Shown here: one piece after another, positions 8,923 to 18,474 of the stretch | How the letters are laid out: every line of letters starts with the position of its first letter | Position numbering within the stretch: position 1 is the first letter of the stretch | Assembly: GCA_002719675.1 (NCBI GenBank) | Contig: PBID01000003.1 | Location: 117,948-181,947 of the forward strand | Direction: 5' to 3' | DNA from: Chloroflexota bacterium | GTDB lineage: Bacteria > Chloroflexota > Dehalococcoidia > Lucifugimonadales > GCA-2719675 | DNA length: 64,000 bases | Notes under the pieces: model-generated | Told to the model about the DNA's origin: nothing | Databases searched by the model: none | Seen by the model: only the letters and a program-made list of their open reading frames with translations | Translations under genes and position numbers: made by a program

Positions 8923-10437
8923 ATGTTAGATTCTTTTCTAAATTATTCAAGCATTCTTTTTGTTGCAATACCCGCGGCTGGAGCATTAATACTTCTACTC
9001 ACGCCAAACAATAGCAGGTTAATTAATCCCATCGCACAATTAGTTTCTTTCATCACTATGATTTTATCTATACTTGCATTTATATTTTTTGACCCAGAAA
9101 ATTCCAACTATCAATTCAGACAAACTTTCGAGTGGCTAAACATAGTCTCTATTAACAAAATAATTTCATTAGATTTAGGCGTTGATGGAATTTCGTCATT
9201 TATGGTTATGCTAACTGGAATTGTAATGTTTACTGGGGTTTTGGGTTCAAGTTCAATTACTCATAGAACTAAAGATTTTTTTGTTCTCTATTTTGTTTTG
9301 ATTTCAGGCGTCTTTGGCGTATTTGTGTCAATAGATTTGTTTTTTCTATTTTTCTTTTATGAGCTTGCTGTGGTTCCAATGTATTTATTAATTTCTGTTT
9401 GGGGCTCTTCTTCCGTTTTCAAAAATTTCACCAGAACAAAAGATTACGGAGCGCTCAAATTAACTTTATTCCTTGTTGCTGGAAGTGTTTTGATTTGGGT
9501 TGGGCTTTTATCTATATTTATTGAATCTAATGCTACAAATTTCAGCTTTATAGATATCAAAAATCACGGAGATTTAAGCGCAAAATTTCAGATTTTTATA
9601 TTTCCATTTATCTTAGTCGGGTTTGGTGTTCTCGGAGGATTGTGGCCTTTCCATACTTGGTCACCTGATGGCCATGTAGCTGCCCCTACATCTGTAAGCA
9701 TGGTACACGCTGGTGTTTTAATGAAACTTGGTGCTTATGGATTTCTAAAAATTGGAATATTTTTACTCCCAGAAGGAGCACAAGAATGGATGCCCCTTTT
9801 GTTAACCCTAGGAACAGTGAATGTTTTATATGGCGCCCTTTCAGCTATGGGGCAACAAGACCTCAAATACGTGATTGGATATTCAAGCGTAAGTCATATG
9901 GGATATGTTTTTATGGGAATTGGAACCTTACATCATCTTGGCGTTACAGGATCTGTAATGCAAATGTTTTCCCACGGAATTATGACTGCATTGTTTTTTT
10001 CAACAGTTGGTATTATTTACGAAAAAACTCACAGCCGAGATATCAACATACTGGAAGGGCTTACCAAAAAAATGCCTTTGGTAACCGTTTTTTTTGTGAT
10101 AGCTGGATTCGCCTCTCTAGGGTTACCTAGCTTAAGTGGTTTTGTTTCTGAATTGCTGGTGTTTTTAGGTCTCTTCAAAACATATCCAATATTTGGAGTT
10201 TTGGGAGTAATTGGAGCTGCCATCACAGCAATTTACATTCTTAGACTTATAGCTAAGGTGTTTTTTGGCTCCTTACAAGATAATCAAATTACTTCAACCT
10301 CTGTTGCAATAAAAGATAAAATTTCTTCTGCGATTTTAATAGGTCTTATAATTGCAGTGGGGTCAATTCCATTTCCTTTTATTGCGAAAATAGAAAATAG
10401 TGTTCACAGCTTACTTTTGTTAGGACTTGGATCATGA
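8923..10437 (+). CDS. nuoM: NADH-quinone oxidoreductase subunit M
   Basis: This antiporter-like proton-pumping subunit has 504 residues. Diagnostic segments are FFYELAVVPMYLLISVWG, PFHTWSPDGHVAAPTSVSM with the following VHAGVLMKLGAYG, and SSVSHMGYVFMGIG. These hold the conserved acidic, Lys and His residues of the proton half-channels. AGGAAA lies ahead of ATG 8923. Its TGA overlaps the nuoN ATG (ATGA), so the two are coupled. Confidence 0.96.
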   Translation: MLDSFLNYSSILFVAIPAAGALILLLTPNNSRLINPIAQLVSFITMILSILAFIFFDPENSNYQFRQTFEWLNIVSINKIISLDLGVDGISSFMVMLTGIVMFTGVLGSSSITHRTKDFFVLYFVLISGVFGVFVSIDLFFLFFFYELAVVPMYLLISVWGSSSVFKNFTRTKDYGALKLTLFLVAGSVLIWVGLLSIFIESNATNFSFIDIKNHGDLSAKFQIFIFPFILVGFGVLGGLWPFHTWSPDGHVAAPTSVSMVHAGVLMKLGAYGFLKIGIFLLPEGAQEWMPLLLTLGTVNVLYGALSAMGQQDLKYVIGYSSVSHMGYVFMGIGTLHHLGVTGSVMQMFSHGIMTALFFSTVGIIYEKTHSRDINILEGLTKKMPLVTVFFVIAGFASLGLPSLSGFVSELLVFLGLFKTYPIFGVLGVIGAAITAIYILRLIAKVFFGSLQDNQITSTSVAIKDKISSAILIGLIIAVGSIPFPFIAKIENSVHSLLLLGLGS

Positions 10438-11900
10438 ATATAGAAAACCTATTTCTTTTAATTCCAGATTTCTGTGTGATCATATTAGCATTCATTGTTA
10501 TTTTAATAGATCTTTTCGCCTCAAAAAGAAATGATTTTGTCCTTGCGCTAATATCAGCTGGCGGTTTGATTTTAATAGGCCTTTACATCGCCATTTTTGG
10601 ATTTAACCAAACAGGGTATTTGTATCAAAACACCTTAGTAGTAGACCAATACTCCACATCACTCAAGCTATTATTTGTGTTCTTAGGGGTTATTGCAATT
10701 TTCTCGAGCAAAAATTATCTAACATTAAACTTAAAAAACCCCGGTGAATTTTATGCAATCATACTTTTCACAATCTCTGGCATCATGTTACTTATTTCTT
10801 GTAACGACCTATTAACCGGTTTTATTTGTCTCGAATTAATCTCTTTTGGACTGTATGTTTTGGTCGGGTTTGACAGATTCAACCCAAAGTCTAATGAAGG
10901 ATCTTTAAAATATATTTTGCTAGGCGCATTATCTTCTGCGATTTTAATTTATGGAATCAGTTACATATATGGGCTAACGGGAAGCACAAAATTTGATGTA
11001 ATCCAGGCGTTTTTTGTAAATAATGAAAATGCGGCAAGCTTAAATAGCGCAATTGGATTAGGATTAATAATTGTTGGATTTTCTTTCAAGGTTGCAGCTG
11101 TCCCTTTCCATATGTGGGCTCCTGATATTTATGAAGGGGCACCTCTACCCATCACCGCCTACATTTCTATCGTATCAAAATTAGCAATTTTTGCTTTTCT
11201 TTTACGTTTTGCAATTGTTGCAGGATTGCCTGCAGTTGAATTTTGGCAGCCAATGATTATTTCTATATCTATCATGTCTATGATTTTAGGTAACTTCATG
11301 GCTACTGTTCAATCAGACCTAAAGCGCCTGTTTGCTTATTCAAGCATAGGGCAAACAGGATATTTACTGGCAGGAGTTTCTTTATTATATAGCCCAGACG
11401 GACTTTCTGGCTTTGTGTTAAGCGCCATTGTTTTTCACATGATTAGCTACGCTATATCTGGATACACTGCCTTTTATTCCTTGATTTTAGTCGAAAACAA
11501 TCTAAAATCTACAAAAATTTCAGATTTTATTGGGCTTTCAAATCAGTCCCCGTTACTAGCAATGATCTTTACCTGCTCTTTATTCTCATTAGCTGGATTA
11601 CCTATATTTTCAGGATTCATAAGTAAATTTTATTTATTCAGTTCAATTACTCACCAAGGGTTTATATGGCTGGCTTCCATTGCTGTTTTAGCTAGCCTTG
11701 TTTCCCTTTACTACTATCTGTTGGTAATAAGAAAATTTTACACCCCAAAAACAGAAATTTCTGATCAAAATTTTAACACCTCATCATCATCATTTTTCCT
11801 TCTTTGTCTTTTATTTATTTTAGTAATTCTATTAGGAATTTTCCCTTCATATCTGATAGATTTTTTCCAAACATCACAATTTGTACCTGGAGGAATATAA
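10434..11900 (+). CDS. nuoN: NADH-quinone oxidoreductase subunit N
   Basis: This is the third antiporter-like pump and the last gene of the nuo operon. The 488-residue protein has CLELISFGLYVLVGF, PFHMWAPDIYEGAPLPITAY, and AYSSIGQTGYLLAG, all family hallmarks. Transcription appears to end here: no nuoE, nuoF or nuoG follows, and the next gene, after 136 bases, is an unrelated deacetylase. Nothing resembling a strong terminator was seen in that gap. Confidence 0.95.
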   Translation: MNIENLFLLIPDFCVIILAFIVILIDLFASKRNDFVLALISAGGLILIGLYIAIFGFNQTGYLYQNTLVVDQYSTSLKLLFVFLGVIAIFSSKNYLTLNLKNPGEFYAIILFTISGIMLLISCNDLLTGFICLELISFGLYVLVGFDRFNPKSNEGSLKYILLGALSSAILIYGISYIYGLTGSTKFDVIQAFFVNNENAASLNSAIGLGLIIVGFSFKVAAVPFHMWAPDIYEGAPLPITAYISIVSKLAIFAFLLRFAIVAGLPAVEFWQPMIISISIMSMILGNFMATVQSDLKRLFAYSSIGQTGYLLAGVSLLYSPDGLSGFVLSAIVFHMISYAISGYTAFYSLILVENNLKSTKISDFIGLSNQSPLLAMIFTCSLFSLAGLPIFSGFISKFYLFSSITHQGFIWLASIAVLASLVSLYYYLLVIRKFYTPKTEISDQNFNTSSSSFFLLCLLFILVILLGIFPSYLIDFFQTSQFVPGGI

Positions 11901-12036
11901 TATTTATACTTGGAAATACTAGATTTATAACTTTTGTCTCTGTTAAAATCGAAGTTTGAATCTATGCTACAAATTATATGTATAGTCAATGACAATATTT
12001 TGATCCAAATTAGTTTACGCGTACTAAGGAATTTTT

Positions 12037-12756
12037 ATGAATAAATCTAAAACAACCAAATCTGCGATGGTAGTAGTTGCTCACGCTGATGACGCAGAAT
12101 ATGGATGTTCAGGTTCTGTAGCTAAATTATGTGATGAAGGATACCAAGTTGTATATGTTTTATGTACAGACGGCAGTAAAGGATCCGGAGATCTCACAAT
12201 TAGCTCTAAGGAATTATCTAAAATCCGTGAACAAGAACAAATAGAAGCCGGTAAAGTATTGGGTTTAAAAGATGTTGTTTTTTTAAATTTTGAAGACAGC
12301 GTTTTAGAACCAACTTTAGAATTAAGAAAAGCTATCGCTGCAGAAATTAGAAAGCATAAGCCTGAAATACTAATATGTCCTTATCCCATGAGAAATCTTG
12401 AAGGCCGAGGCTGGGGCGTTGGGCACCCTGACCACATAGCAGCAGGAGAAGCTGCCCTTTCAGCAGTATTTCCTACTGCTCGAGACCACCTAAGTTTTCC
12501 CGATTTGCTAGAAAAAGGTCTTGAGCCACACAATGTCGCAGAAGTTTGGGTTATGGGACACCCAGATCCGGATTTATGGATAGATGTTACAAATTATATA
12601 GATACCTCCATAAATGCCTTGCTCAAACACGACTCTCAAATACCACATTCAAGAGAACAAGTTACTCAATCAATGAAAGAAAGAAGAAGCTTAACGGCTG
12701 TTGGAAGCGGATATGATTTCGCTGAATCATTTCGACGTATCCCTTTCAATAGTTAA
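12037..12756 (+). CDS. PIG-L/LmbE family deacetylase
   Basis: This 239-residue zinc-dependent de-N-acetylase of the PIG-L fold opens the methyl-transfer island. The first metal motif reads AHADDAEYG (usually AHPDDxE, so Pro is Ala, but both Asp and the Glu are kept). The second motif is GHPDHIAAG, giving the His ligand. AAGGAA lies before ATG 12037. Family members remove acetyl groups from sugars, mycothiol or bacillithiol precursors, or chitobiose. The substrate here is unknown. Its place before the corrinoid gene suggests a role in processing an N-acylated or methylated substrate, but that is inference. Confidence 0.85.
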   Translation: MNKSKTTKSAMVVVAHADDAEYGCSGSVAKLCDEGYQVVYVLCTDGSKGSGDLTISSKELSKIREQEQIEAGKVLGLKDVVFLNFEDSVLEPTLELRKAIAAEIRKHKPEILICPYPMRNLEGRGWGVGHPDHIAAGEAALSAVFPTARDHLSFPDLLEKGLEPHNVAEVWVMGHPDPDLWIDVTNYIDTSINALLKHDSQIPHSREQVTQSMKERRSLTAVGSGYDFAESFRRIPFNS

Positions 12757-12803
12757 TTATTTATGTTTTAGAAATTTACATCAAGCGCTCTGGAGAAAAC
12801 TTA

Positions 12804-13538
12804 ATGCCAATCGTAAATGAATTATTGCAACAAGAAATGCAGTATATTACTAAACCTTTCGAATTAAAACATATAGAAGGATTGTTCGAAAATGGCGATG
12901 AGCTTATGCAAGAAATAGCAATCAGTTTGATCAAAGGAAACAATTCCCAAGTAGATGTACTTACCAAAAAAGCTCTCTCCGAGAACTATGCGGCTAATAC
13001 AATTTTAGATGACGGCTTGATTGCGGGAATGGCAGTTGTAGGAATCAAATTTAGAGACAATTTTATATTTGTTCCTGAAGTTTTAATCGCAGCGAGAGCC
13101 ATGAAAGCGGGAATGGCTCATATTGAGCCCATTCTTTCTGCTTCTGGAGTAGAGCCAATTGGAACAGTTATAATGGGGACTGTAAAAGGAGATCTTCACG
13201 ATATCGGAAAAAACCTGTGCATCATGATGTTGCGCGGAGCAGGATTCATAGTTCACGACCTTGGAGTTGACACAGCTCCAGACGAATTCATTGATGCAAT
13301 TGACGAACATCAAGCTGAGGTTCTTGGGATGTCCGCTCTTCTGACAACCACCATGCCTAATATGGGAAGAACCATAGAGGCATTTGAAGATGAAGGAATG
13401 AGAGAACAAGTATTTATAATGGTTGGAGGTGCCCCCGTCACCGAAGAATTTGCGGAAGACATGGGGGCAGATGGCTATGGAAAAGACGCTATTTCATGCG
13501 TTGATCTTGCAAAGTCTTTTTATGAAAGCAAAAAATAA
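12804..13538 (+). CDS. Corrinoid (B12-binding) methyl-carrier protein, MtbC/MttC-like
   Basis: This 244-residue protein carries the methyl group on cobalamin between methyltransferases. It has an N-terminal helical cap (about 1-110) and a Rossmann-like B12 domain. The base-off/His-on motif GDLHDIG is at residues 129-135, with His132 as the lower cobalt ligand. SALLTTTMP and VGGAPVT complete the cobalamin site. GGAG precedes the start. Its partners lie nearby: a RACo-like activase downstream and, on the opposite strand, MtaA-like, pterin-dependent and homocysteine methyltransferases. The methyl donor cannot be told from this protein. Confidence 0.92.
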   Translation: MPIVNELLQQEMQYITKPFELKHIEGLFENGDELMQEIAISLIKGNNSQVDVLTKKALSENYAANTILDDGLIAGMAVVGIKFRDNFIFVPEVLIAARAMKAGMAHIEPILSASGVEPIGTVIMGTVKGDLHDIGKNLCIMMLRGAGFIVHDLGVDTAPDEFIDAIDEHQAEVLGMSALLTTTMPNMGRTIEAFEDEGMREQVFIMVGGAPVTEEFAEDMGADGYGKDAISCVDLAKSFYESKK

Positions 13539-13625
13539 ACTCCTAAACTCTTGGCATTTTGTATTCTAACTGTATTTGGTAAAATATTATTGTATTTGAT
13601 GTTTTAAACCAAGGATGCTTGCAAA

Positions 13626-13865
13626 TTGAAAGAAAAAATAAACAAAGATAAGTTTAAAAAAAGCATCGATAATTTAATGTCAATTTACCAACAAATATCA
13701 GATAGTGCAATTGAGTCTTCAAAATGGAGATGTCCATATAAAAACGCAAACAATTTATGCACTGCTAATTTTGGTTGCAAAAATCAAAAAAAAATCAATC
13801 AACAACCTTTACCTGTATGTACAGGTAGCGACAAATTAGACTATCGTTCCGCTTGGGAATTATAG
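13626..13865 (+). CDS. Small Cys-containing protein between corrinoid protein and activase
   Basis: I do not recognise a family. The 79-residue reading frame starts at TTG 13626 and sits between the corrinoid protein and the RACo-like activase on the same strand. It has a charged N-terminal helix of about 30 residues, then four cysteines in a compact region (WRCPYKNANNLC, FGCKNQ, PVCTG), suggesting a zinc or iron-sulfur site. The coding call rests on an open frame with sensible composition and the tight operon position. The start has no strong ribosome-binding site. A role in maturing or activating the corrinoid protein is a guess. Confidence 0.6.
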   Translation: MKEKINKDKFKKSIDNLMSIYQQISDSAIESSKWRCPYKNANNLCTANFGCKNQKKINQQPLPVCTGSDKLDYRSAWEL

Positions 13866-13896
13866 AAAATATAATCCATACACTAAAATTTTTAAA

Positions 13897-15537
13897 ATGA
13901 GTCATTTAAAATTTCAAGGTAAAATTTTACCTTTAGAACTTGATAAAACTATATTCGATTATGCAGACGCTCTTAAAGTTAGAGTTCCAACTTCTTGTGG
14001 CAGAAGCGGGGAGTGCCATGAATGTATCGTTGAAATTAAAGAAGGACAAAAATCTTTAAATAAAAACACTGATGCAGAAAAATTCTTGCAAAATCCATCA
14101 TATCGACTTGCATGTCAAGCTAAACTAACAAATACAGATTGTTCCGTCGAGTTCGAGGTTCTACGGCGACAACCAAAAATCCTGACACAATCTTCTGTTA
14201 GCAGAAAAATTCCCTTAGACAAAATCATTACAAAAAAAGATAAAAATATAATTAGAAACAACAAGGTTTTAGACAAATTCAAAGGTTGTATTTATGGGCT
14301 AGCTATAGACGCCGGGACAACTACAATTGTAATGAACCTTATAGACCTTGAGACCAATGAAACAGTTACTACGGCAAGCTTCGAAAACCCCCAAAGGTTT
14401 GGAGGCAGCGACATTATGAACAGAATTTCTTACGATACGGGTAATTTTTCAGGAGAACTCCAGTCTGTTTTATTGTCTGCAATAAATTTTGAAATAGGAG
14501 AAATGGCTAAATCTCAATCGTTTCACAGAAGACAGATTTATGATGTCGTTATTGTCGGAAACACCACCATGAGAGATATCTTGTTTGGAATAAATTCTTT
14601 TTCAATCGGACAAAGACCATACAAATCGTTAATTCAAACAGAATTTGAAAAAGGTCTCCGTTCAACAACTTCAATTAACATCCTGGCAAAAAACTTAGGG
14701 CTCAGAATATTTCCAGAAGCTAATGTCTACAGTGGCCCTTTAATAGGTTGCCATATCGGCACTGATGTTACCGCCGGGCTCCTTGCAACTGGTATGGACC
14801 AAAGAGATGAAGTGTCAATGCTAGTGGACATTGGAACAAACACTGAAGTTGTTGTAGGGAACAAAAACAAAATGCTGGCTGCATCATGCCCGGCCGGTCC
14901 AGCTTTTGAGGGCGGAGAAATTACGTTCGGAATGCCCGGCTATGACGGAGCAGTTGAAACTTTCAAAATTGAAAAAAATTCTCCTGTGATTAAAACAATT
15001 AACAACGAAAATGTTGAAGGAATATGTGGCTCAGGCTTGATAGACCTCCTTGCTGAATTAAAAAAAACTGAAATAATTAATCACCTGGGCGCATTTCAAG
15101 GCCCATCAGACAAATATTTTTTTACAAAATCTCCCGACATGTATATTTCTGCACCTGACATAAGTGCTCTAGCTCAAGCAAAATCAGCCAATTATTGTGG
15201 ACAATGGATCGCATTAAGAGAATATGGTGTTTCGCCCGCCAATCTAGATAATTTGTTTTTGGCCGGTGGCTTCGCAAATTATATTAATGTAGAAAACGCT
15301 ATTAATATTGGCTTTATTGCAAATTCACCGCTGTCAAAAATTTCCAAAGTTGGAAATACAGCGTTAGAAGGAGCCACATTAATGTTAGTTTCAAAAAAAA
15401 TGCGAAATATTGCAGAAGATATTGTGAAGAAAATTCAGCATGTGGAGCTTGAAACTGCTCCTGATTTCTTCGAAATATTTGTAGACGGCTGTATGTTTCA
15501 ACCTATGTCACAAAATCCTTCTACGGCTACAAATTAA
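13897..15537 (+). CDS. Corrinoid activation protein (RACo/RamA-like, 2Fe-2S + ASKHA ATPase)
   Basis: This 546-residue reductive activator returns inactive Co(II) corrinoid to the active Co(I) state using ATP. The N-terminal ferredoxin domain has a plant-type [2Fe-2S] set at Cys34, Cys40, Cys43 and Cys73. A linker is followed by the ASKHA-type (DUF4445) domain with AIDAGTTTIVMNLI, VDIGTNTEVVVG, GPAFEGGEITFGMPG and LAGGFANYI. Family length is about 540-640. It ends 4 bases inside the convergent Gfo/Idh gene. It is the natural partner of the corrinoid protein two genes upstream. Confidence 0.9.
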   Translation: MSHLKFQGKILPLELDKTIFDYADALKVRVPTSCGRSGECHECIVEIKEGQKSLNKNTDAEKFLQNPSYRLACQAKLTNTDCSVEFEVLRRQPKILTQSSVSRKIPLDKIITKKDKNIIRNNKVLDKFKGCIYGLAIDAGTTTIVMNLIDLETNETVTTASFENPQRFGGSDIMNRISYDTGNFSGELQSVLLSAINFEIGEMAKSQSFHRRQIYDVVIVGNTTMRDILFGINSFSIGQRPYKSLIQTEFEKGLRSTTSINILAKNLGLRIFPEANVYSGPLIGCHIGTDVTAGLLATGMDQRDEVSMLVDIGTNTEVVVGNKNKMLAASCPAGPAFEGGEITFGMPGYDGAVETFKIEKNSPVIKTINNENVEGICGSGLIDLLAELKKTEIINHLGAFQGPSDKYFFTKSPDMYISAPDISALAQAKSANYCGQWIALREYGVSPANLDNLFLAGGFANYINVENAINIGFIANSPLSKISKVGNTALEGATLMLVSKKMRNIAEDIVKKIQHVELETAPDFFEIFVDGCMFQPMSQNPSTATN

Positions 15538-16751
15538 TCGAGCTTTTTTTCTTCTTCAACCCAATCTTTATATTCTCTTGGCATTTTTTCGGGATAATCA
15601 AGATTGTTTTCATATCGCCACCTTGCCAGTGGATGGTCTCTTTTAATTGGAGGTAACGAAATTTGAGCTTTATAAGCCGCAGATTCAAATATTCCAAACA
15701 TAATCTCCATCACATGTCGCCCTTCTGCTCCGCTAGACTCATGCTCTCGACCCTCATCCAGCGCATTTATATACTCATCGACGAAACAATAGTCATCTGC
15801 CGTAGAAAAAGTATCTCCTGTGTTAAATTTAACTGGGTCATAATGTGACGGGTATTTTGGAGAAATAGATTCCCACAAACCAACTTCAGGCTGTTCTTCA
15901 TGAAGCAAGCTTCTTAAATGTCCATCATTTTCTGTCAGTGGCAAATAATGAGGAGATCTAAGTAGCCAAATTCCAAAATTTCTATGCCAATAAATCCGTC
16001 CCTTAGTTCCATAAATCTCCATTACAGATGCAGGCATTTGAACTTCCGAAAATCGATGGTGCAATAAAGTTGCAGTTACTCCTTGGTCAAAAACCATAGT
16101 TGCAGTAATTTTTTCTCCCGTGATCAATCCCATTCCGCGAGGAGATTCAAAAACATCTTTTGGTTCGATTTGTCTTCCGTTTCTAGTTGCAGTTGCAACT
16201 ACAGACCGACAATGCCCGGTTAACCTAAGAATATAAGAAATCAGATGGGTTCCAATGTTTAAAAGGCCATATCCCCCATAATAACCTTTTCCTGAAGCAT
16301 ATATATGTCTAATATCACCAATTTCTCCTTTTTGAATTGTTTCACATATAGCGTCAAGTGCTCCACCGCTTCTACTTTGATGATGAACAGCTATTTTTGT
16401 TCCTTGTGTCTTAGCCATAGAAATTAAAATATCTGCCTCTTCTAAGTACATACAAAAAGGCTTTTCGACCTCTATATTCACTCCTTTATCAATTACCCTG
16501 CGAGCAATTTGGTAATGAGAATCCGTCATAACGGGTATAGCAACTATGTCTGGAGAAACTTCATCAATCATTTTCTCAAAATCTGTATATCTGTTTTTTA
16601 CCTTAAGTTTTTCGCCTAAGCTATTCAATGCATTCTGATTAACATCACAAAGGCCTACTAATTCAACCCTAGGATGAAAGTTATATGCTTCTGCTGTATC
16701 AGTTCCCCTGTTTCCGCAACCTATCACAGCAACTTTGTATGTTTTTTTCAT
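15534..16751 (-). CDS. Gfo/Idh/MocA family oxidoreductase
   Basis: This 405-residue NAD(P)-dependent dehydrogenase has an N-terminal Rossmann fold (VIGCGNRGTDTAEA), the EKP motif in EVEKPFCMYLEEAD, and the C-terminal alpha/beta substrate domain. Family members act on sugars, cyclitols or related polyols. It stands alone on the minus strand between the two methyl-transfer blocks, with its start facing the ABC-transporter pseudogene. The substrate is unknown. It is longer than the roughly 340-residue minimum of the family because of an extended C-terminus. Confidence 0.88.
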   Translation of the reverse strand: MKKTYKVAVIGCGNRGTDTAEAYNFHPRVELVGLCDVNQNALNSLGEKLKVKNRYTDFEKMIDEVSPDIVAIPVMTDSHYQIARRVIDKGVNIEVEKPFCMYLEEADILISMAKTQGTKIAVHHQSRSGGALDAICETIQKGEIGDIRHIYASGKGYYGGYGLLNIGTHLISYILRLTGHCRSVVATATRNGRQIEPKDVFESPRGMGLITGEKITATMVFDQGVTATLLHHRFSEVQMPASVMEIYGTKGRIYWHRNFGIWLLRSPHYLPLTENDGHLRSLLHEEQPEVGLWESISPKYPSHYDPVKFNTGDTFSTADDYCFVDEYINALDEGREHESSGAEGRHVMEIMFGIFESAAYKAQISLPPIKRDHPLARWRYENNLDYPEKMPREYKDWVEEEKKLD

Positions 16752-16873
16752 GATGTTTCCTGTATTACAGTTTTTAAATATATGTAAGTCAAAATTCTAT
16801 AGCATCAAACATGTTTTTGCATCTCAAAATTATGTTACCCTCTACAACATCAACATTCAATTGGGATATATAC

Positions 16874-17390
16874 ATGAACCAAAAGAAAGATTTGTTAGCC
16901 CTAGAAATTGAATCTTTAAGATTCAGCTATAAAGTTCATTCCATATTAAATGGTATAAATTTGAACATTTCCAGAGGAGAAATTTTTGGCATTCTGGGGG
17001 CCAACGGTGCTGGCAAAACGACCCTGATGAAATTAATCACCGGCCAATTAAGTCCCCAAAAAGGAACAATAAAAATATTTGGAAAGCCTGCCTCTGAATC
17101 AAAACATTCAATTGGATATATGCCTCAAAAACACTCTCTATATCAAGAATTATCTCTTGAAGACAATTTAAATTTTTTTATCAGGAATTTTTATTCCAAT
17201 TAGTGAAATGCCTCAGGTTTTACAACTAATATCTGAAATCTTACCACTAAAGCATGCTGTTTTTTCATTGTCACAAATAATGCTTCATGACAAAAGTCTT
17301 AACAATATCTTGCCGCAATTATTTGCATTGCTTGGCTTTGCTGTCGTTTGTTTGGCCGCAGGAACAGCAACTATAAAAAATCGAAGTTGA
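16874..17390 (+). pseudogene. ABC transporter remnant: ATPase 5' end joined to permease 3' end by deletion
   Basis: From ATG 16874 the frame encodes the first ~108 residues of an ABC-2 type exporter ATPase: Walker A is GANGAGKTT and the Q-loop region is IGYMPQKHSLY, running to SLEDNLNFF. Near 17170-17183, in a run of T, the ATPase frame fails and a different frame reads the end of an ABC-2 permease: FLSGIFIPISEMPQ, then LPLKHAV and a final membrane helix, ending at 17390. Signature motif, Walker B and most of the permease are missing. The simplest reading is one large deletion that removed the ATPase 3' end and the permease 5' end of a former operon. Confidence 0.8.
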
Positions 17391-17484
17391 TTCATTTTTG
17401 CCTGTCGGCTATTTATAAAAAATTAGCACAGCCCAAAAGAATAATTTATAATTAATCTTAAAATATTAATATTAGGAGATATTA

Positions 17485-18474
17485 GTGCCAAAACGAATTC
17501 TCATCACTGATTATGTGTGGCCAAACGTTGATCCAGAAAAAAGAATTCTGAATCAAATCAACGCAGATGTTATTGTTGCACCCGACCCAAGTGAAAAAAC
17601 TTTAATAAATCTTTCGAAAGATGTTGATGGAATTTTAACCTGTTTTGCTAAAGTCACCGAGAATGTAGTTGAAGCCGCAAAAAATTGTGTTGTAATTGGA
17701 CGGTACGGGGTTGGCACTGATAACATTTCGGTAGAAACTGCTACAAACTTAGGGGTCATTGTTACTTACGTACCAGATTATTGTACAGAAGAAGTTTCCG
17801 ACCATACTATAGGGTTGATTCTATCCTGGAATAGAAAAATCACATTTCACAACAAGGATACAAAAGAGTTTGGGTGGGGTAATGCTGGGCTAGGAATGAG
17901 AATTATGCGGCTTTCTGAAAAAACGTTGGGCATTATAGGGTTCGGCAGGATTGGACGATCAGTTGCTCGTAAAGCAAAAGCATTCGGAATGAATGTTGCT
18001 GTCTATTCTCCATCATTACAAGACGCCCAGGCTAAAGAAAGCGGGGTTAATAAAGTTTCTTTAGAAACTTTATTAAAAACATCTCATTTTGTTTCACTAC
18101 ACACACCCTTGAATGAAAAAACCCAAGGAATGATAGGTGAAAAAGAAATAAGCCTAATGAGAAGCGACGCGATCCTGATCAACTGTGCAAGAGGCGGACT
18201 AATACACGAAGAAAGCCTTTTTAAGGCCCTCACCAAAAACTATATTGCGGGAGCTGCGCTAGATGTCATGGAAGACTTACAACCAGCTATCGACAATAAA
18301 ATTATTCAGCTGGAAAACACCTTGATCACCCCACACACAGCTTTTTTCTCTCAAGAATCTGTTTTAGAACTACAAGAGAAAGCCGCAACTTCAGTTGCCC
18401 AAGTACTTCAAAGGAAAATGCCTGAAAATGTATACAATAAATCCGTTTTACCTCATGCTAGAGTGAAAATATAA
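17485..18474 (+). CDS. D-isomer 2-hydroxyacid dehydrogenase (SerA-like)
   Basis: This 329-residue NAD-dependent dehydrogenase belongs to the phosphoglycerate-dehydrogenase superfamily. The NAD site is GIIGFGRIGRSVARKAK. The catalytic Arg lies in INCARGGLI, Glu in the segment before AGAALDVME, and His in LITPHTAFFS. It lacks the ACT domain of full-length SerA, so it may act on another 2-hydroxyacid. The start is GTG 17485 with AGGAG at 17474-17478. Its stop is adjacent to the end of the convergent methyltransferase operon. Confidence 0.88.
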   Translation: MPKRILITDYVWPNVDPEKRILNQINADVIVAPDPSEKTLINLSKDVDGILTCFAKVTENVVEAAKNCVVIGRYGVGTDNISVETATNLGVIVTYVPDYCTEEVSDHTIGLILSWNRKITFHNKDTKEFGWGNAGLGMRIMRLSEKTLGIIGFGRIGRSVARKAKAFGMNVAVYSPSLQDAQAKESGVNKVSLETLLKTSHFVSLHTPLNEKTQGMIGEKEISLMRSDAILINCARGGLIHEESLFKALTKNYIAGAALDVMEDLQPAIDNKIIQLENTLITPHTAFFSQESVLELQEKAATSVAQVLQRKMPENVYNKSVLPHARVKI

